From: an uncultured Bacteroidales bacterium
GTDB lineage: Bacteria; Bacteroidota; Bacteroidia; Bacteroidales; WCHB1-69
Reading direction: 5' to 3'
Length of the DNA stretch: 64,000 bases
NCBI GenBank assembly: GCA_900316305.1
Contig: ONCM01000018.1
Coordinates: 1 to 64,000, forward strand
A program made the translations under genes and the position numbers. The notes beneath the pieces are model-generated. The model had not been told where the DNA came from. It made no database searches and was given only the letters and a program-made list of their open reading frames with translations. Position 1 is the first letter of the stretch; every line of letters starts with the position of its first letter. Positions 1 through 6,938 of the stretch are shown here, piece after piece.

Positions 1-90
1 CGTTGTCACTTAGCCAAAACGGGAGTTTTAGATGTTGTTTTACGAATGATTATTGGCGTAAACAACTGGTGGTCAGTTAGAAATAAATAG
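1..90 (+). CDS. C-terminal fragment of an unidentified gene, cut by window edge
   Basis: Frame 1 is open from the first base and stops at 88-90 (TAG), giving 29 residues that start RCHLAKTGVLDVVL and end VNNWWSVRNK. No start codon is needed because the gene would begin outside the window. The composition is protein-like, with hydrophobic and basic stretches, but I do not recognise the family. A transposase tail is possible, and so is a chance open frame of this length. Low confidence. Confidence 0.3.
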   Translation, partial: RCHLAKTGVLDVVLRMIIGVNNWWSVRNK

Positions 91-438
91 AGGCCTCCTT
101 AAACACAATCCCCCTTCCCCGCGGGGCATGCCGCACCTTGCGGACACGTTTCGGGTCTGCCATCCAAAACGAAAAAAAGTGTATCTTTGCCGTCGGATTT
201 CATGTGCCATTGCGTGGCAAACATCACAATATATGCGACCTACGGTGCTTTGCGGCAGGGGAACATCGCTAATGGTTCCTTAAACATCCATGCGATGCCC
301 CTGCTTGGGCACCTTTCTTTTCCCGCTCCGCCACCGGTCTGTTGCACACCATGGCGGAGCATTATCCAATGAAGTTGTTCTTCCCCAACCAATAGAGGTT
401 GGCTATGATGTTGGGTTGTGGGTAAGGTCTCATAACTT
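91..438. other. Intergenic stretch with a promoter box but no convincing gene
   Basis: The stretch holds a TATCTTTG -7 box at 182-189 and a short GC-rich palindromic region near 118-145. A small open frame with an ATG at 202 runs to 372 on the plus strand; its translation (MCHCVANITIYATYG...) has an odd composition, no signal peptide and no recognisable motif. A weak hairpin, CCAACC/GGTTGG at 385-402, follows. A short untranslated RNA or a small orphan peptide is possible. Confidence 0.4.
182..189 (+). promoter_or_regulatory. Bacteroidetes -7 box TATCTTTG without a recognised gene
   Basis: The sequence GTATCTTTGCCG is the same context found upstream of real genes in this window (for example 5774 and 63952). 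No recognisable gene follows within the next 250 bases on this strand. Confidence 0.5.
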
Positions 439-939
439 CTAATTGTTGCTGTATGCCGCCGTTTCGCTGAAGGACAGTCCCGTGAAGGTGAACTGCAGGG
501 TGGCGGTGTCCCGATAGACTATCTGCTCTGGAATGTTCAGGAAGATGCGCCTGCCCTTCTCGTCAGTGTAGTTCAACGAGCGGTCCGGCATGAGGAAGAA
601 GTCCTCCGAGGTCAGGTCGAACGTGTCCGTGGTGGTGGCGGTGACGGCGGTGCCGATTTGTTGAAGTTGGACAGCGGCAATGGTTGCGCAATAGTTCCCG
701 TTGCCCATGCAATCAATATGAAAGACATGGCCGTTCATCATAATACACCCTTTGCAATCATTACTGCGATGTCCTATCGCCATGGCGAGCAGGGCCGTTG
801 AGTTCCCCGTCTTTCCGTCGTCGGGCAAGGCTATCACACGGTTGAGCGATTGTTCGTGCGTCACTGTCTGGGTGTCCTCTTTCTCACATGCGTACAGCAG
901 CAAAGCCGCAAGCAGTGTCAATGTTAAAGCTTTTTTCAT
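439..939 (-). CDS. Small secreted lipoprotein, function unknown
   Basis: The 166-residue protein is read from the ATG at 939. A longer frame runs upstream to 996, but it would cross the promoter at 986-993, and only the start at 939 gives a proper signal peptide: MKKALTLTLLAALLLYAC, with a lipobox ending in Cys at about residue 18. The following CEKEDTQ acidic stretch is typical of Bacteroidetes surface lipoproteins. The rest is beta-rich and ends FTGLSFSETAAYSNN. A cluster of Cys and His residues occurs around residues 60-85 (DCKGCIMMNGHVFHIDCMGNGNYC), possibly metal-binding or disulfide-forming. I recognise no family. It is divergent from the LytTR regulator at 1244, so the two may be co-regulated. 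Confidence 0.7.
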   Translation of the reverse strand: MKKALTLTLLAALLLYACEKEDTQTVTHEQSLNRVIALPDDGKTGNSTALLAMAIGHRSNDCKGCIMMNGHVFHIDCMGNGNYCATIAAVQLQQIGTAVTATTTDTFDLTSEDFFLMPDRSLNYTDEKGRRIFLNIPEQIVYRDTATLQFTFTGLSFSETAAYSNN

Positions 940-985
940 TGTGCTTGGATTTTGATGAATGTTACTTTTTTTACTTTTTCGGCGG

Positions 986-993
986 CAAAAATA
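986..993 (-). promoter_or_regulatory. -7 box TATTTTTG for the lipoprotein gene
   Basis: CAAAAATA on the plus strand is TATTTTTG on the minus strand, 47 bases upstream of the ATG at 939, in the usual GGCAAAAATA context. It supports choosing the downstream start for the lipoprotein. Confidence 0.6.
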
Positions 994-1015
994 CAATCTG
1001 TTTGGACACCATTTT

Positions 1016-1174
1016 ACCCCTCACCCTGGAAATATGACCCCTCACTTCTGAAATATGACCACCTCGCTAAAATAAACCTTTACAGGGGGTGGTATTATAC
1101 TGATAATCAATATATTGCCAAAACCTCATATTTTCCAATTGTACGAGGGGAAAAGCGGTTTTGGCGCGAGGGGA
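1016..1174. promoter_or_regulatory. Paired 21-bp direct repeats upstream of LytTR gene (putative operator)
   Basis: Two direct copies, ACCCCTCAC-N5-AAATATG, occupy 1016-1036 and 1037-1057 with a period of exactly 21 bp (17 of 21 identical). Two further copies of the core in the opposite sense, CGAGGGGA, lie at 1144-1151 and 1167-1174, spaced 23 bp. The block sits between the divergent promoters of the lipoprotein and the LytTR regulator. LytTR-domain proteins are known to bind pairs of direct repeats about two helical turns apart. Operator function here is inferred. Confidence 0.5.
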
Positions 1175-1211
1175 TATGGCGGTTGTTGGTGCTTTGTGTT
1201 CGAAATTTGAT

Positions 1212-1219
1212 TATTTTTG
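1212..1219 (+). promoter_or_regulatory. -7 box TATTTTTG for the first LytTR regulator
   Basis: TATTTTTG, followed by TCGCCG, lies 25 bases before the ATG at 1244. A possible upstream TTTG occurs at 1193-1196, closer than the usual spacing. Confidence 0.6.
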
Positions 1220-1243
1220 TCGCCGTTTTCAAATAGAATCTTT

Positions 1244-2419
1244 ATGAAACACTTAGACAAAATTGTTGCCGTTTTGCTGAACTTGCTGTTCTGCGGCGCG
1301 TTGCTTTGGTTTTTCACTCACAACTCCATTTTGCGCCCCTATGCGGGCAGTTCTTTCAAGGAGACAATCGCAGGCGCTCTGTTGTTGGAGTCGTTGTATC
1401 TAAACTACTTCCTGCTTTATCCCAAACTTTATCAAAAACACTCGCACATTATCTATTGGTTGACACTGTCTGTTGTCGCTTTAGTGACGGGCGGTCTGGA
1501 TTTGGCTGTCGCATATCCCAATATAATATCATGTGGGGCTCCAATCATTGAAGTTGTTGGTCTATTTAATTACTTTTCCAAGATCCTGTTGTTTATCGTC
1601 GGGCGCAACCTCGCACTGAACTTCTTCCCTTTCCTGTTCAGGGAACGGCACCATTACCAACAGGCATTTGAAAACGAGGTGAGGGTTGTTTACCAAGATG
1701 TACGGAAACTGGATGTCGTTGACGGGCACAGCAATATACATCTGGTTTCCATTGACGATATTTTCTATTGTCAACAAAAGGGGAATTTCACATACATATA
1801 TTTGGTGCAAAACAAGTATTACACACGGACCTGCTCCATGAAGCATCTTGAACAGTTGTTCGGAGACGATTTCGTCCGCATAACGAACTCCGAGCTGGTG
1901 CCTTTCCGATACATCAAGGCGTGCAAAGACAATACGGTTGTCATGAAAAAAATGCCTTGGGAAGAAGAGCAAACCACGTTCAAATTGGAGCCCAAGAACC
2001 AGGAGGAGATTTCCGAGAAGGTGGTAGAAGGCCTTCTGCGATACAGGGCGGCGGCAGGCGGCAAGAACCTCCCCAGGAGGCCGGCTCGTCCGAAAACAAA
2101 ACGGAAGCCTGTCACCCCTCCCGAAGAAAAGCTGACGGCCGTGCTCACCTATATCAAAAGGCATCCGAACTGCAGCTCGAAAGATATTGTCAACGAAACA
2201 AAAATCCCATTGAGTACGGTCGAGCGCTGCATTGCTGTACTCAAAAAACAGGGACACATCGAGCATACTGGCAGCAAGAAGAAAGGCGGCTACGGAGTGC
2301 TCACCGTCTCTCAAGAAGAAAATGCCGCCGAACCCGCTCAACACGAGAATGTTGCCGAAAAAGAAAATGAAATACTCGGGGGATCGAAAGCATCAAAGAG
2401 AGAGGCAAATCCAAAATAA
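1244..2419 (+). CDS. Membrane-anchored LytTR transcriptional regulator with C-terminal winged helix
   Basis: The 391-residue protein starts at MKHLDKIVAV (1244). An in-frame ATG at 1217 overlaps the promoter box and is rejected. Residues about 1-140 contain several hydrophobic segments (KIVAVLLNLLFCGALLWFF, a second and third near 40-75, and one near 105-125), so the protein is anchored in the inner membrane. Residues about 152-255 form a LytTR DNA-binding domain (IHLVSIDDIFYCQQKGNFTYIY, then FVRITNSELVPFRYI). After a basic linker (RRPARPKTKRKP), residues about 295-355 look like a winged helix-turn-helix (SSKDIVNETKIPLSTVERCIAVL, GHIEHTG). Two DNA-binding modules in one chain is unusual for this type. 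The tail is charged and low in complexity. The upstream direct repeats suggest autoregulation and control of the divergent lipoprotein. Confidence 0.8.
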   Translation: MKHLDKIVAVLLNLLFCGALLWFFTHNSILRPYAGSSFKETIAGALLLESLYLNYFLLYPKLYQKHSHIIYWLTLSVVALVTGGLDLAVAYPNIISCGAPIIEVVGLFNYFSKILLFIVGRNLALNFFPFLFRERHHYQQAFENEVRVVYQDVRKLDVVDGHSNIHLVSIDDIFYCQQKGNFTYIYLVQNKYYTRTCSMKHLEQLFGDDFVRITNSELVPFRYIKACKDNTVVMKKMPWEEEQTTFKLEPKNQEEISEKVVEGLLRYRAAAGGKNLPRRPARPKTKRKPVTPPEEKLTAVLTYIKRHPNCSSKDIVNETKIPLSTVERCIAVLKKQGHIEHTGSKKKGGYGVLTVSQEENAAEPAQHENVAEKENEILGGSKASKREANPK

Positions 2420-2497
2420 ACTAACGAAGGCAGCACTTACTTCTATGATTCATTTATGCAAACATTCTTTTTAAATGTATTGTATTGAAAAAAAGCA

Positions 2498-2505
2498 TAC
2501 TTTTG
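2498..2505 (+). promoter_or_regulatory. -7 box TACTTTTG upstream of a small terminator-ended unit
   Basis: TACTTTTG followed by CCACCG has the same form as the promoters at 18711 and 52460. Only about 65 bases separate it from an intrinsic terminator, with no open frame between. Confidence 0.6.
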
Positions 2506-2511
2506 CCACCG

Positions 2512-2574
2512 ATATGCCGAGGCATATTCACTTTAAATCATGGCACCGCCAAGCCATTTTTGACGGTGCTTTTT
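2512..2574 (+). ncRNA. Candidate small RNA ending in an intrinsic terminator
   Basis: Downstream of the -7 box at 2498-2505 come a compact palindrome ATATGCC-GA-GGCATAT (2512-2527) and a terminator-like hairpin with GCACCG (2543-2548) pairing CGGTGC (2564-2569), followed by five T residues (2570-2574). The transcript would be about 60 nt and lacks a plausible reading frame. It matches no RNA family I can name. It could instead be an attenuated leader of the 2745 gene, but 170 bases and a second hairpin lie between. Inference from promoter plus terminator only. Confidence 0.4.
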
Positions 2575-2653
2575 GAACCCGATTTGTACCCCGCGAGCCT
2601 TTGAAATCGCGCATTAAAATGAATATCAAACAGATGTGAAAGATATAGAATTT

Positions 2654-2693
2654 ACCCCACATAAGCGGAACGAAGTGAAGCGCAGTGTGGGGT
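2654..2693. repeat. Hairpin ACCCCACA/TGTGGGGT
   Basis: A perfect 8-bp stem (2654-2661 with 2686-2693) has a 24-base purine-rich loop (TAAGCGGAACGAAGTGAAGC). The loop resembles that of the CCTAGGG hairpins elsewhere in the window (a CGAAG-type centre), so it may be a diverged half of the same REP-like family. Confidence 0.45.
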
Positions 2694-2735
2694 CGTAAAC
2701 AGTAAACAGTAAACAGTAAACAGTAAACAGTAAAC
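2694..2735. repeat. Heptamer array (AGTAAAC)6
   Basis: Six head-to-tail copies of a 7-bp unit lie here, the first imperfect (CGTAAAC). The array ends 10 bases before the ATG at 2745. It is one of several different short-period arrays found at gene junctions in this window. Confidence 0.9.
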
Positions 2736-2744
2736 TATACAAAT

Positions 2745-3080
2745 ATGACAGTAAAAGAATTAGTAGAAAAAATGAATCTCACCGTGTTTTGCGGTGAAGA
2801 CAATATGGACACCGAAATCAAAGGCGGCTATGTCTCTGATTTGCTGAGCGATGTGATGGGCTTCGCACAGGAGGGCCACGCATGGGTGACCCTGCAGACC
2901 CACAAGAACGTCATCGCCATCGCCTCCCTGAAGGAGCTGGCGTGCGTCATCCTCGTCAAAGGCAACAAACCCGACGACGACATGCTGGAACAAGCCAAGG
3001 AGGAGGACATCCCCGTGCTGGGCACCACCGAGCAGACCTTTGAGGTGGCCGGACAGATTTACAAATACTTAAACGCTTAG
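2745..3080 (+). CDS. DRTGG-domain protein
   Basis: The small (111 aa) soluble protein resembles stand-alone DRTGG domains (HPr kinase N-terminal-like fold): KELVEKMNL at the N terminus, GGYVSDLLSDVMGFAQEGHAWVTLQ in the middle, then a Rossmann-like strand (CVILVKGNKPDDDML) and IPVLGTTEQTFEVAGQIYKYL. Such proteins are commonly found next to small histidine-kinase-like ATPases and [FeFe]-hydrogenase genes in anaerobes, and the ATPase follows here after only two bases. The biochemical role is not established; a regulatory or ligand-sensing function is likely. No enzyme motif is visible. Confidence 0.75.
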   Translation: MTVKELVEKMNLTVFCGEDNMDTEIKGGYVSDLLSDVMGFAQEGHAWVTLQTHKNVIAIASLKELACVILVKGNKPDDDMLEQAKEEDIPVLGTTEQTFEVAGQIYKYLNA

Positions 3081-3082
3081 CC

Positions 3083-3628
3083 ATGAAGGACTTGTCGATG
3101 CACATCATGGACATTCTCCAGAATTCCACCCGTGCAAAAGCCAACAATATCACCCTCGAAGTCTTGGAGAACTACGATGCAGACACGCTGACGCTGATCT
3201 TCAAGGACGACGGTTGCGGCATGAGTGCGGAAACCGTGGAGAAGGTCACCAACCCGTTCTTCACGACGCGAACCACGCGCAAGGTGGGACTGGGGCTGCC
3301 GCTGCTGAAGCAGAATACCGAGATGACCGGAGGCTCGATGAAGATCGAGAGCGAAGTTGGCGTGGGCACGACGGTGACCGCCGTCTTCGGGCTTACCCAC
3401 CTCGACCGTCCGCCTATGGGCGACTTGGCCGGCACGATGGTGCTCACCATCGCCGCACACCCGGAAATCCGCTTCTTGTTCCATTTCCAGCGAACCAAGG
3501 ACGGCACCGATGCCATCGACTACACCCTCGACACCGACGAGCTCTACGAAGCCCTCGACGGCGTGTCGCTGCAAGAGCCCGAGGTCATGGCCTACCTCAA
3601 GGAGATGGTGGAGGAGAACATCCGCTAA
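3083..3628 (+). CDS. Stand-alone histidine-kinase-like ATPase (HATPase_c)
   Basis: The 181-residue protein consists of little more than a GHKL ATP-binding domain. The N box is MDILQNSTRAKANNI (residues about 9-23), the G1 box DDGCGM (about 42-47), and the G2 box GLGLPLLKQ (about 69-77); then GVGTTVTAVF closes the domain. There is no dimerisation/phosphoacceptor histidine domain and no sensor, so it cannot act as a classical histidine kinase by itself. It probably works with the DRTGG protein encoded two bases upstream. In many anaerobes this pair precedes a hydrogenase or Fe-S protein; here a terminator follows at 3661, so the cluster is reduced to the pair. Confidence 0.8.
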   Translation: MKDLSMHIMDILQNSTRAKANNITLEVLENYDADTLTLIFKDDGCGMSAETVEKVTNPFFTTRTTRKVGLGLPLLKQNTEMTGGSMKIESEVGVGTTVTAVFGLTHLDRPPMGDLAGTMVLTIAAHPEIRFLFHFQRTKDGTDAIDYTLDTDELYEALDGVSLQEPEVMAYLKEMVEENIR

Positions 3629-3660
3629 TCCCCATTCTTCTATACCGAACAGATAAAAAC

Positions 3661-3697
3661 AAAATAACCGGTTCATTATGAGCCGGTTATTTTATTT
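3661..3697. terminator. Bidirectional intrinsic terminator
   Basis: AAAATAACCGG (3661-3671) pairs with CCGGTTATTTT (3683-3693), with A residues on one side and a T-rich run on the other. It ends the ATPase transcript and could also serve the opposite strand. Confidence 0.75.
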
Positions 3698-3724
3698 TAC
3701 ACTCCAATGGATTCGTTTTAAATA

Positions 3725-3755
3725 GGAAGAAGCCCCCGTGGAGGAGGCCTCTTCC
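3725..3755 (-). terminator. Possible terminator hairpin of the acyl-CoA synthetase gene
   Basis: GGAAGA-A-GCC (3725-3734) can pair with GGC-C-TCTTCC (3746-3755) with one mismatch. It lies 68 bases past the stop of the minus-strand gene at 3823. On the minus strand it is followed by an A/T-rich stretch without a clean U tract, so confidence is moderate. Confidence 0.4.
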
Positions 3756-3822
3756 GCACATAACACAACACATGAAAAACAGGTCTCGTCTTGGGGAAAG
3801 ACTCAAACGACCTGCATATCTC

Positions 3823-5607
3823 TTACTGATGGTCAGCAAACATCTTTTGAATCACATCAGCGTACTTTTTCGAGATTTTGTTCCGCTTCACTTTAAGTGT
3901 CGGGGTCAGCAAACCGTTTTCCTGCGTCCACTCATCTGCCAAAAGTTCGAACTTCATCACATTTTCCGTCTTACTGAGCTCTTTGTTGTATTTATCTATC
4001 TCGCTCTTAATCAAACTCTTGACATTGAGGTTGTCTATCATCTCTTTCGGGTGCAAATATATAATTTTTTCTGATTCACACCAATCTTTGATGGCAGAAA
4101 AATCGGGGATAATTAACGCTGCCACAAACTTTTGGTTCTCTCCAACCACCACAATCTGGTCTATATACTTGGATTGAGACATCTTTTCCTCGATAATTTG
4201 GGGGTTGACATATTTTCCCATGGAGGTCTTAAAGATGTTTTTGAGACGGCCGGTGATGACCAACTGTCCGCGCTCAGTGAAACGGCCCATATCGCCGGTG
4301 TGCAGCCAGCCGCTCTCGTCGATGATGGCGTTGGTTTGCTCCTCATTTTTGTAGTAACCCATCATCACGTTATGACCACGACAGATGATCTCGCCCTCTT
4401 TGGTGATGGCCACATCGACGCCGCCCAATGGGAAACCGACGGTATTGGCCTCGCGACCGTACTTTTCGCGGCAGGAAACCGCAATCACGGGAGAGGTTTC
4501 GGTCATACCGTAGCCTTCAAACACCGGCATACCGATAGCGGAGAAGAAGGAGCAGAGTTGCGGTTTCAAAGATGCAGCACCGGAGACCAGAATATCGAAG
4601 TTTTCGGCACCCAGACCCTTACGGATCTTGCTGTAAACCAGCTTGTCGGCCAGTTTATGCAGCATGTTATAGACCGCGCTTCTGTCTTCGGGCTCAATAT
4701 TATATTGCAAGGCAATCTTGACGGCCCATTCGAAGATAGAACGGGCGGCACCGGTCTTAGCCTTGCCGGAAGCCTCGATCTTTTCGTAGAATTTCTCCAG
4801 CACACGCGGCACGGCCGTCATCATCGTCGGGTGCACCTCACGCATAGCTTCTGCGATCGTCGCCAAATTGGAAACGTAATAGACAGTCATGCCCAGATAT
4901 TGGTACAGCAGCACGATCATGTTCTCGTACGCGTGGCACAAGGGCAGGAAGCTCAAGCCCTTCTTCGACCACGGAGAAGGAATCTGCTTCAGATTGCGAA
5001 TTTGGGACATAATATTGTGGTGGGAGAGCATCACGCCTTTCGGGGTGCCCGTTGTACCCGATGTGTAGATGATCATGGCGCAGTCGTTCTCGCTGTTGGC
5101 AGAACGAGCCATTCTCAGCTTCGTCTCATCGTAGTTCTCACGGCCCAGGGCAATCAGTTGATCAAGGTAAGGATACTCCTTGCGGTCGGCAAAAGTATAG
5201 ATATCCTTGAGGTTGGGAATGTTGGCGGCCACAGACTGTACCTTGCGCATCACGATTTCTCCCTCCAGCAGCACGAGTTTGGCCTCGCTGTGTTGCAAAA
5301 TAAACTGATAATCTTCCGCCGTGATGGTAGGATAGATGGGTACGAGGATGGCACCGATCTGCAGCACCGCCATCTGCATAATCGTCCATTCGGGACGGTT
5401 GGTGGAGATCACCGCCACCTTGTCGCCCTTCGCGATGCCCTTGGCGAGCAAAGCGCAACTCAGCTCATTGGCTGTCTTAATATATTGTTGCGGAGTATAT
5501 TCATTCCACTTGTTTTTCCCTATCTTGCCGGACAGGGCGATTTTCTGTTCAGGATGACGCTCGCTATATTGGAGCATGATGTCATAAATGCACTTCATTT
5601 CACTCAT
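3823..5607 (-). CDS. Long-chain acyl-CoA synthetase (AMP-forming)
   Basis: The 594-residue enzyme activates fatty acids with ATP and CoA. It shows the ANL-superfamily signatures: P-loop-like YTSGTTGTPKG (about residue 180), EGYGMTETSPV (about 363), LHTGDMG (about 436) and the lysine region RLKNIFKTSMGKYVNPQIIE near 458-480. I start at the ATG at 5607 (MSEMKC), because the upstream in-frame ATG at 5643 lies in the promoter-like region. No signal peptide or membrane segment is visible; it is cytoplasmic or peripheral. The terminal family (FadD15-like, long-chain) is inferred from length and motif spacing; the exact chain length is unknown. It is a single-gene unit divergent from the LytTR gene at 5797. 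Confidence 0.9.
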   Translation of the reverse strand: MSEMKCIYDIMLQYSERHPEQKIALSGKIGKNKWNEYTPQQYIKTANELSCALLAKGIAKGDKVAVISTNRPEWTIMQMAVLQIGAILVPIYPTITAEDYQFILQHSEAKLVLLEGEIVMRKVQSVAANIPNLKDIYTFADRKEYPYLDQLIALGRENYDETKLRMARSANSENDCAMIIYTSGTTGTPKGVMLSHHNIMSQIRNLKQIPSPWSKKGLSFLPLCHAYENMIVLLYQYLGMTVYYVSNLATIAEAMREVHPTMMTAVPRVLEKFYEKIEASGKAKTGAARSIFEWAVKIALQYNIEPEDRSAVYNMLHKLADKLVYSKIRKGLGAENFDILVSGAASLKPQLCSFFSAIGMPVFEGYGMTETSPVIAVSCREKYGREANTVGFPLGGVDVAITKEGEIICRGHNVMMGYYKNEEQTNAIIDESGWLHTGDMGRFTERGQLVITGRLKNIFKTSMGKYVNPQIIEEKMSQSKYIDQIVVVGENQKFVAALIIPDFSAIKDWCESEKIIYLHPKEMIDNLNVKSLIKSEIDKYNKELSKTENVMKFELLADEWTQENGLLTPTLKVKRNKISKKYADVIQKMFADHQ

Positions 5608-5677
5608 ATTAACAGTTTTGAAATTCGGCGGCAAAAAGACCATTTTTTTCTTAAAAAAACTTAAAAATGTGACATCT

Positions 5678-5740
5678 GGGATTAAAAATGGGGCATAACA
5701 GAAGATTTAGGGATGAAATTTCGCATTGAGGGACGAAATG
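5678..5740. promoter_or_regulatory. Direct repeats with 20-bp period upstream of second LytTR gene
   Basis: AGGGATGAAAT at 5709-5719 and AGGGACGAAAT at 5729-5739 are direct copies 20 bp apart, and a weaker copy, GGGATTAAAA, starts at 5678. The last copy lies 34 bases before the -7 box of a membrane LytTR regulator. The core resembles the GAGGGGA repeats in front of the first LytTR gene. Operator role inferred. Confidence 0.5.
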
Positions 5741-5773
5741 CGAGACGCGACAAAAAGTAAATTGAAAAAATCG

Positions 5774-5781
5774 TATCTTTG
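5774..5781 (+). promoter_or_regulatory. -7 box TATCTTTG of the second LytTR regulator
   Basis: TATCTTTGCCG lies 16 bases before the ATG at 5797, matching the most common promoter form in this window. Confidence 0.7.
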
Positions 5782-5796
5782 CCGTGCAATTTTATT

Positions 5797-6828
5797 ATGG
5801 ATTTTTTAAACAAGAAGATACCGGATTACTACCTTTCCAAGGACAATATCAGAACCTATCTGATATTCCTGTTCTTCTTTTCTCTACTGTTTGTCAATAT
5901 CTTCACCCCATTCCAAGGGGCATGGTACAACATACAAACCTTCACCCGCGCACAACTCTTCACAGACACGCTGGTCATTGTCAGCAGCGGAATCCTGATT
6001 ATGACCATCAGCCGAATACTCATGTACAGATACTATAACAAAAGATCTATCAACTACTTACAATATTTCTCGTGGATGGTCGTCGAGGTGTTCTTCATCG
6101 CGTTCCTCTATGCGGTGATTGTGCATTACGCCGTCCGTGACACCCGAGACTTCTCCCTTATCTTCACCCGTGCGGTCGCCTTCGTGCCCACAATTCTCGT
6201 CATCCCCACCATTATCACCCACCTCTACATGAGCTCCAAATCCAAAGACGAGAAGATTTCCGAATTGGAATCCAAACAAAATCAAATAGTTACAACACCT
6301 GAAAAACCGTCTCAAGAAGAAGTGACCATCGATTCCAACGAGTTCTCCGGCGATGAATTCATCCTGGACAACCATCTTACCGCCTCCAGCAATACTGAAG
6401 AACCGCAGAAAGAAGAACCCGTAGAAATGGAAAAAACAGTTGCCACGCCAGAACCTGCACCTACTAACAACAAGATAGTCAACTTCTTCGATGAAAAAGA
6501 CGAGTTGCAGCTCTCCCTGCGGCTGGACCATATCTACTTCATCGAATCCTCAGAAAACTACGTCAATATATACTATAGGAACAAGGAGAACACCGAGCGA
6601 TACACGTTGCGCAGCTCGCTGAAGAAGCAACAGGAGAAGCTGGAGAAATACGGTTTCATCCGCTGTCACCGCAGCTACCTCGTCAACTTCGACAATATCT
6701 TATTATTGCGCAAGGACAAGGACGGCCCCTATCTGGACTTCGGAGTCACCAATCTGCCCCAAATCCCAGTTTCCAAAACGTATTTGGACTCCGTGACGGC
6801 GTATTTTATCAACAACAGCGAAGAATAG
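5797..6828 (+). CDS. Membrane-bound LytTR-family regulator with four transmembrane segments
   Basis: The 343-residue protein starts at MDFLNKKIPDYYL; an ATG at 5779 in frame overlaps the -7 box and is rejected. Four hydrophobic segments lie at about residues 22-40, 60-80, 88-112 and 122-145. A hydrophilic Glu/Pro/Thr-rich linker spans about 150-230. The LytTR DNA-binding domain follows from about 231 to 335 (LRLDHIYFIESSENYVNIYYRN, RCHRSYLVNFDNILLLRKDKDG, IPVSKTYLD). A regulator tethered to the membrane with its DNA-binding domain in the cytoplasm is typical of Bacteroidetes LytTR proteins. The signal sensed is unknown. Its stop codon is the first TAG of a heptamer array. Confidence 0.85.
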   Translation: MDFLNKKIPDYYLSKDNIRTYLIFLFFFSLLFVNIFTPFQGAWYNIQTFTRAQLFTDTLVIVSSGILIMTISRILMYRYYNKRSINYLQYFSWMVVEVFFIAFLYAVIVHYAVRDTRDFSLIFTRAVAFVPTILVIPTIITHLYMSSKSKDEKISELESKQNQIVTTPEKPSQEEVTIDSNEFSGDEFILDNHLTASSNTEEPQKEEPVEMEKTVATPEPAPTNNKIVNFFDEKDELQLSLRLDHIYFIESSENYVNIYYRNKENTERYTLRSSLKKQQEKLEKYGFIRCHRSYLVNFDNILLLRKDKDGPYLDFGVTNLPQIPVSKTYLDSVTAYFINNSEE

Positions 6829-6860
6829 TTAGGATAGTTAGTAGTTAGCAGTTAGTAGTT
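6826..6860. repeat. Heptamer array TTAGTAG type, beginning at a stop codon
   Basis: Copies and near-copies of a 7-bp unit (TAGTTAG, with TAGTTAGCAG variants) start with the stop TAG (6826-6828) of the LytTR gene and run into the REP-like element at 6862. Confidence 0.85.
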
Positions 6861-6861
6861 T

Positions 6862-6928
6862 TTCCAAAAAGGGCTGAAAGCCCGACCTATGTTAACATAG
6901 GGTGAGGCGAAACCGAGCCCTATGATTC
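6862..6928 (-). repeat. REP-like double hairpin, copy A
   Basis: TTCCAAAAA is followed by the hairpin GGGCT-GAA-AGCCC (6871-6883), a short linker (CCTATGTTAA), and the hairpin CATAGGG/CCCTATG (6896-6902 with 6918-6924). It is the reverse complement of the arrangement at 10571-10637 and 17375-17438. It lies between the LytTR gene and nth. Confidence 0.8.
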
Positions 6929-6938
6929 CCAAAACCCA

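Noticed and set aside
187..372. Small protein of 61 codons at the left edge
   Set aside because: Its start overlaps the promoter box and the composition is not protein-like; kept only as a remark.
4132..5664. 510-codon open frame opposite the acyl-CoA synthetase
   Set aside because: The minus-strand frame carries all ANL motifs; the plus-strand product is His-rich shadow sequence.
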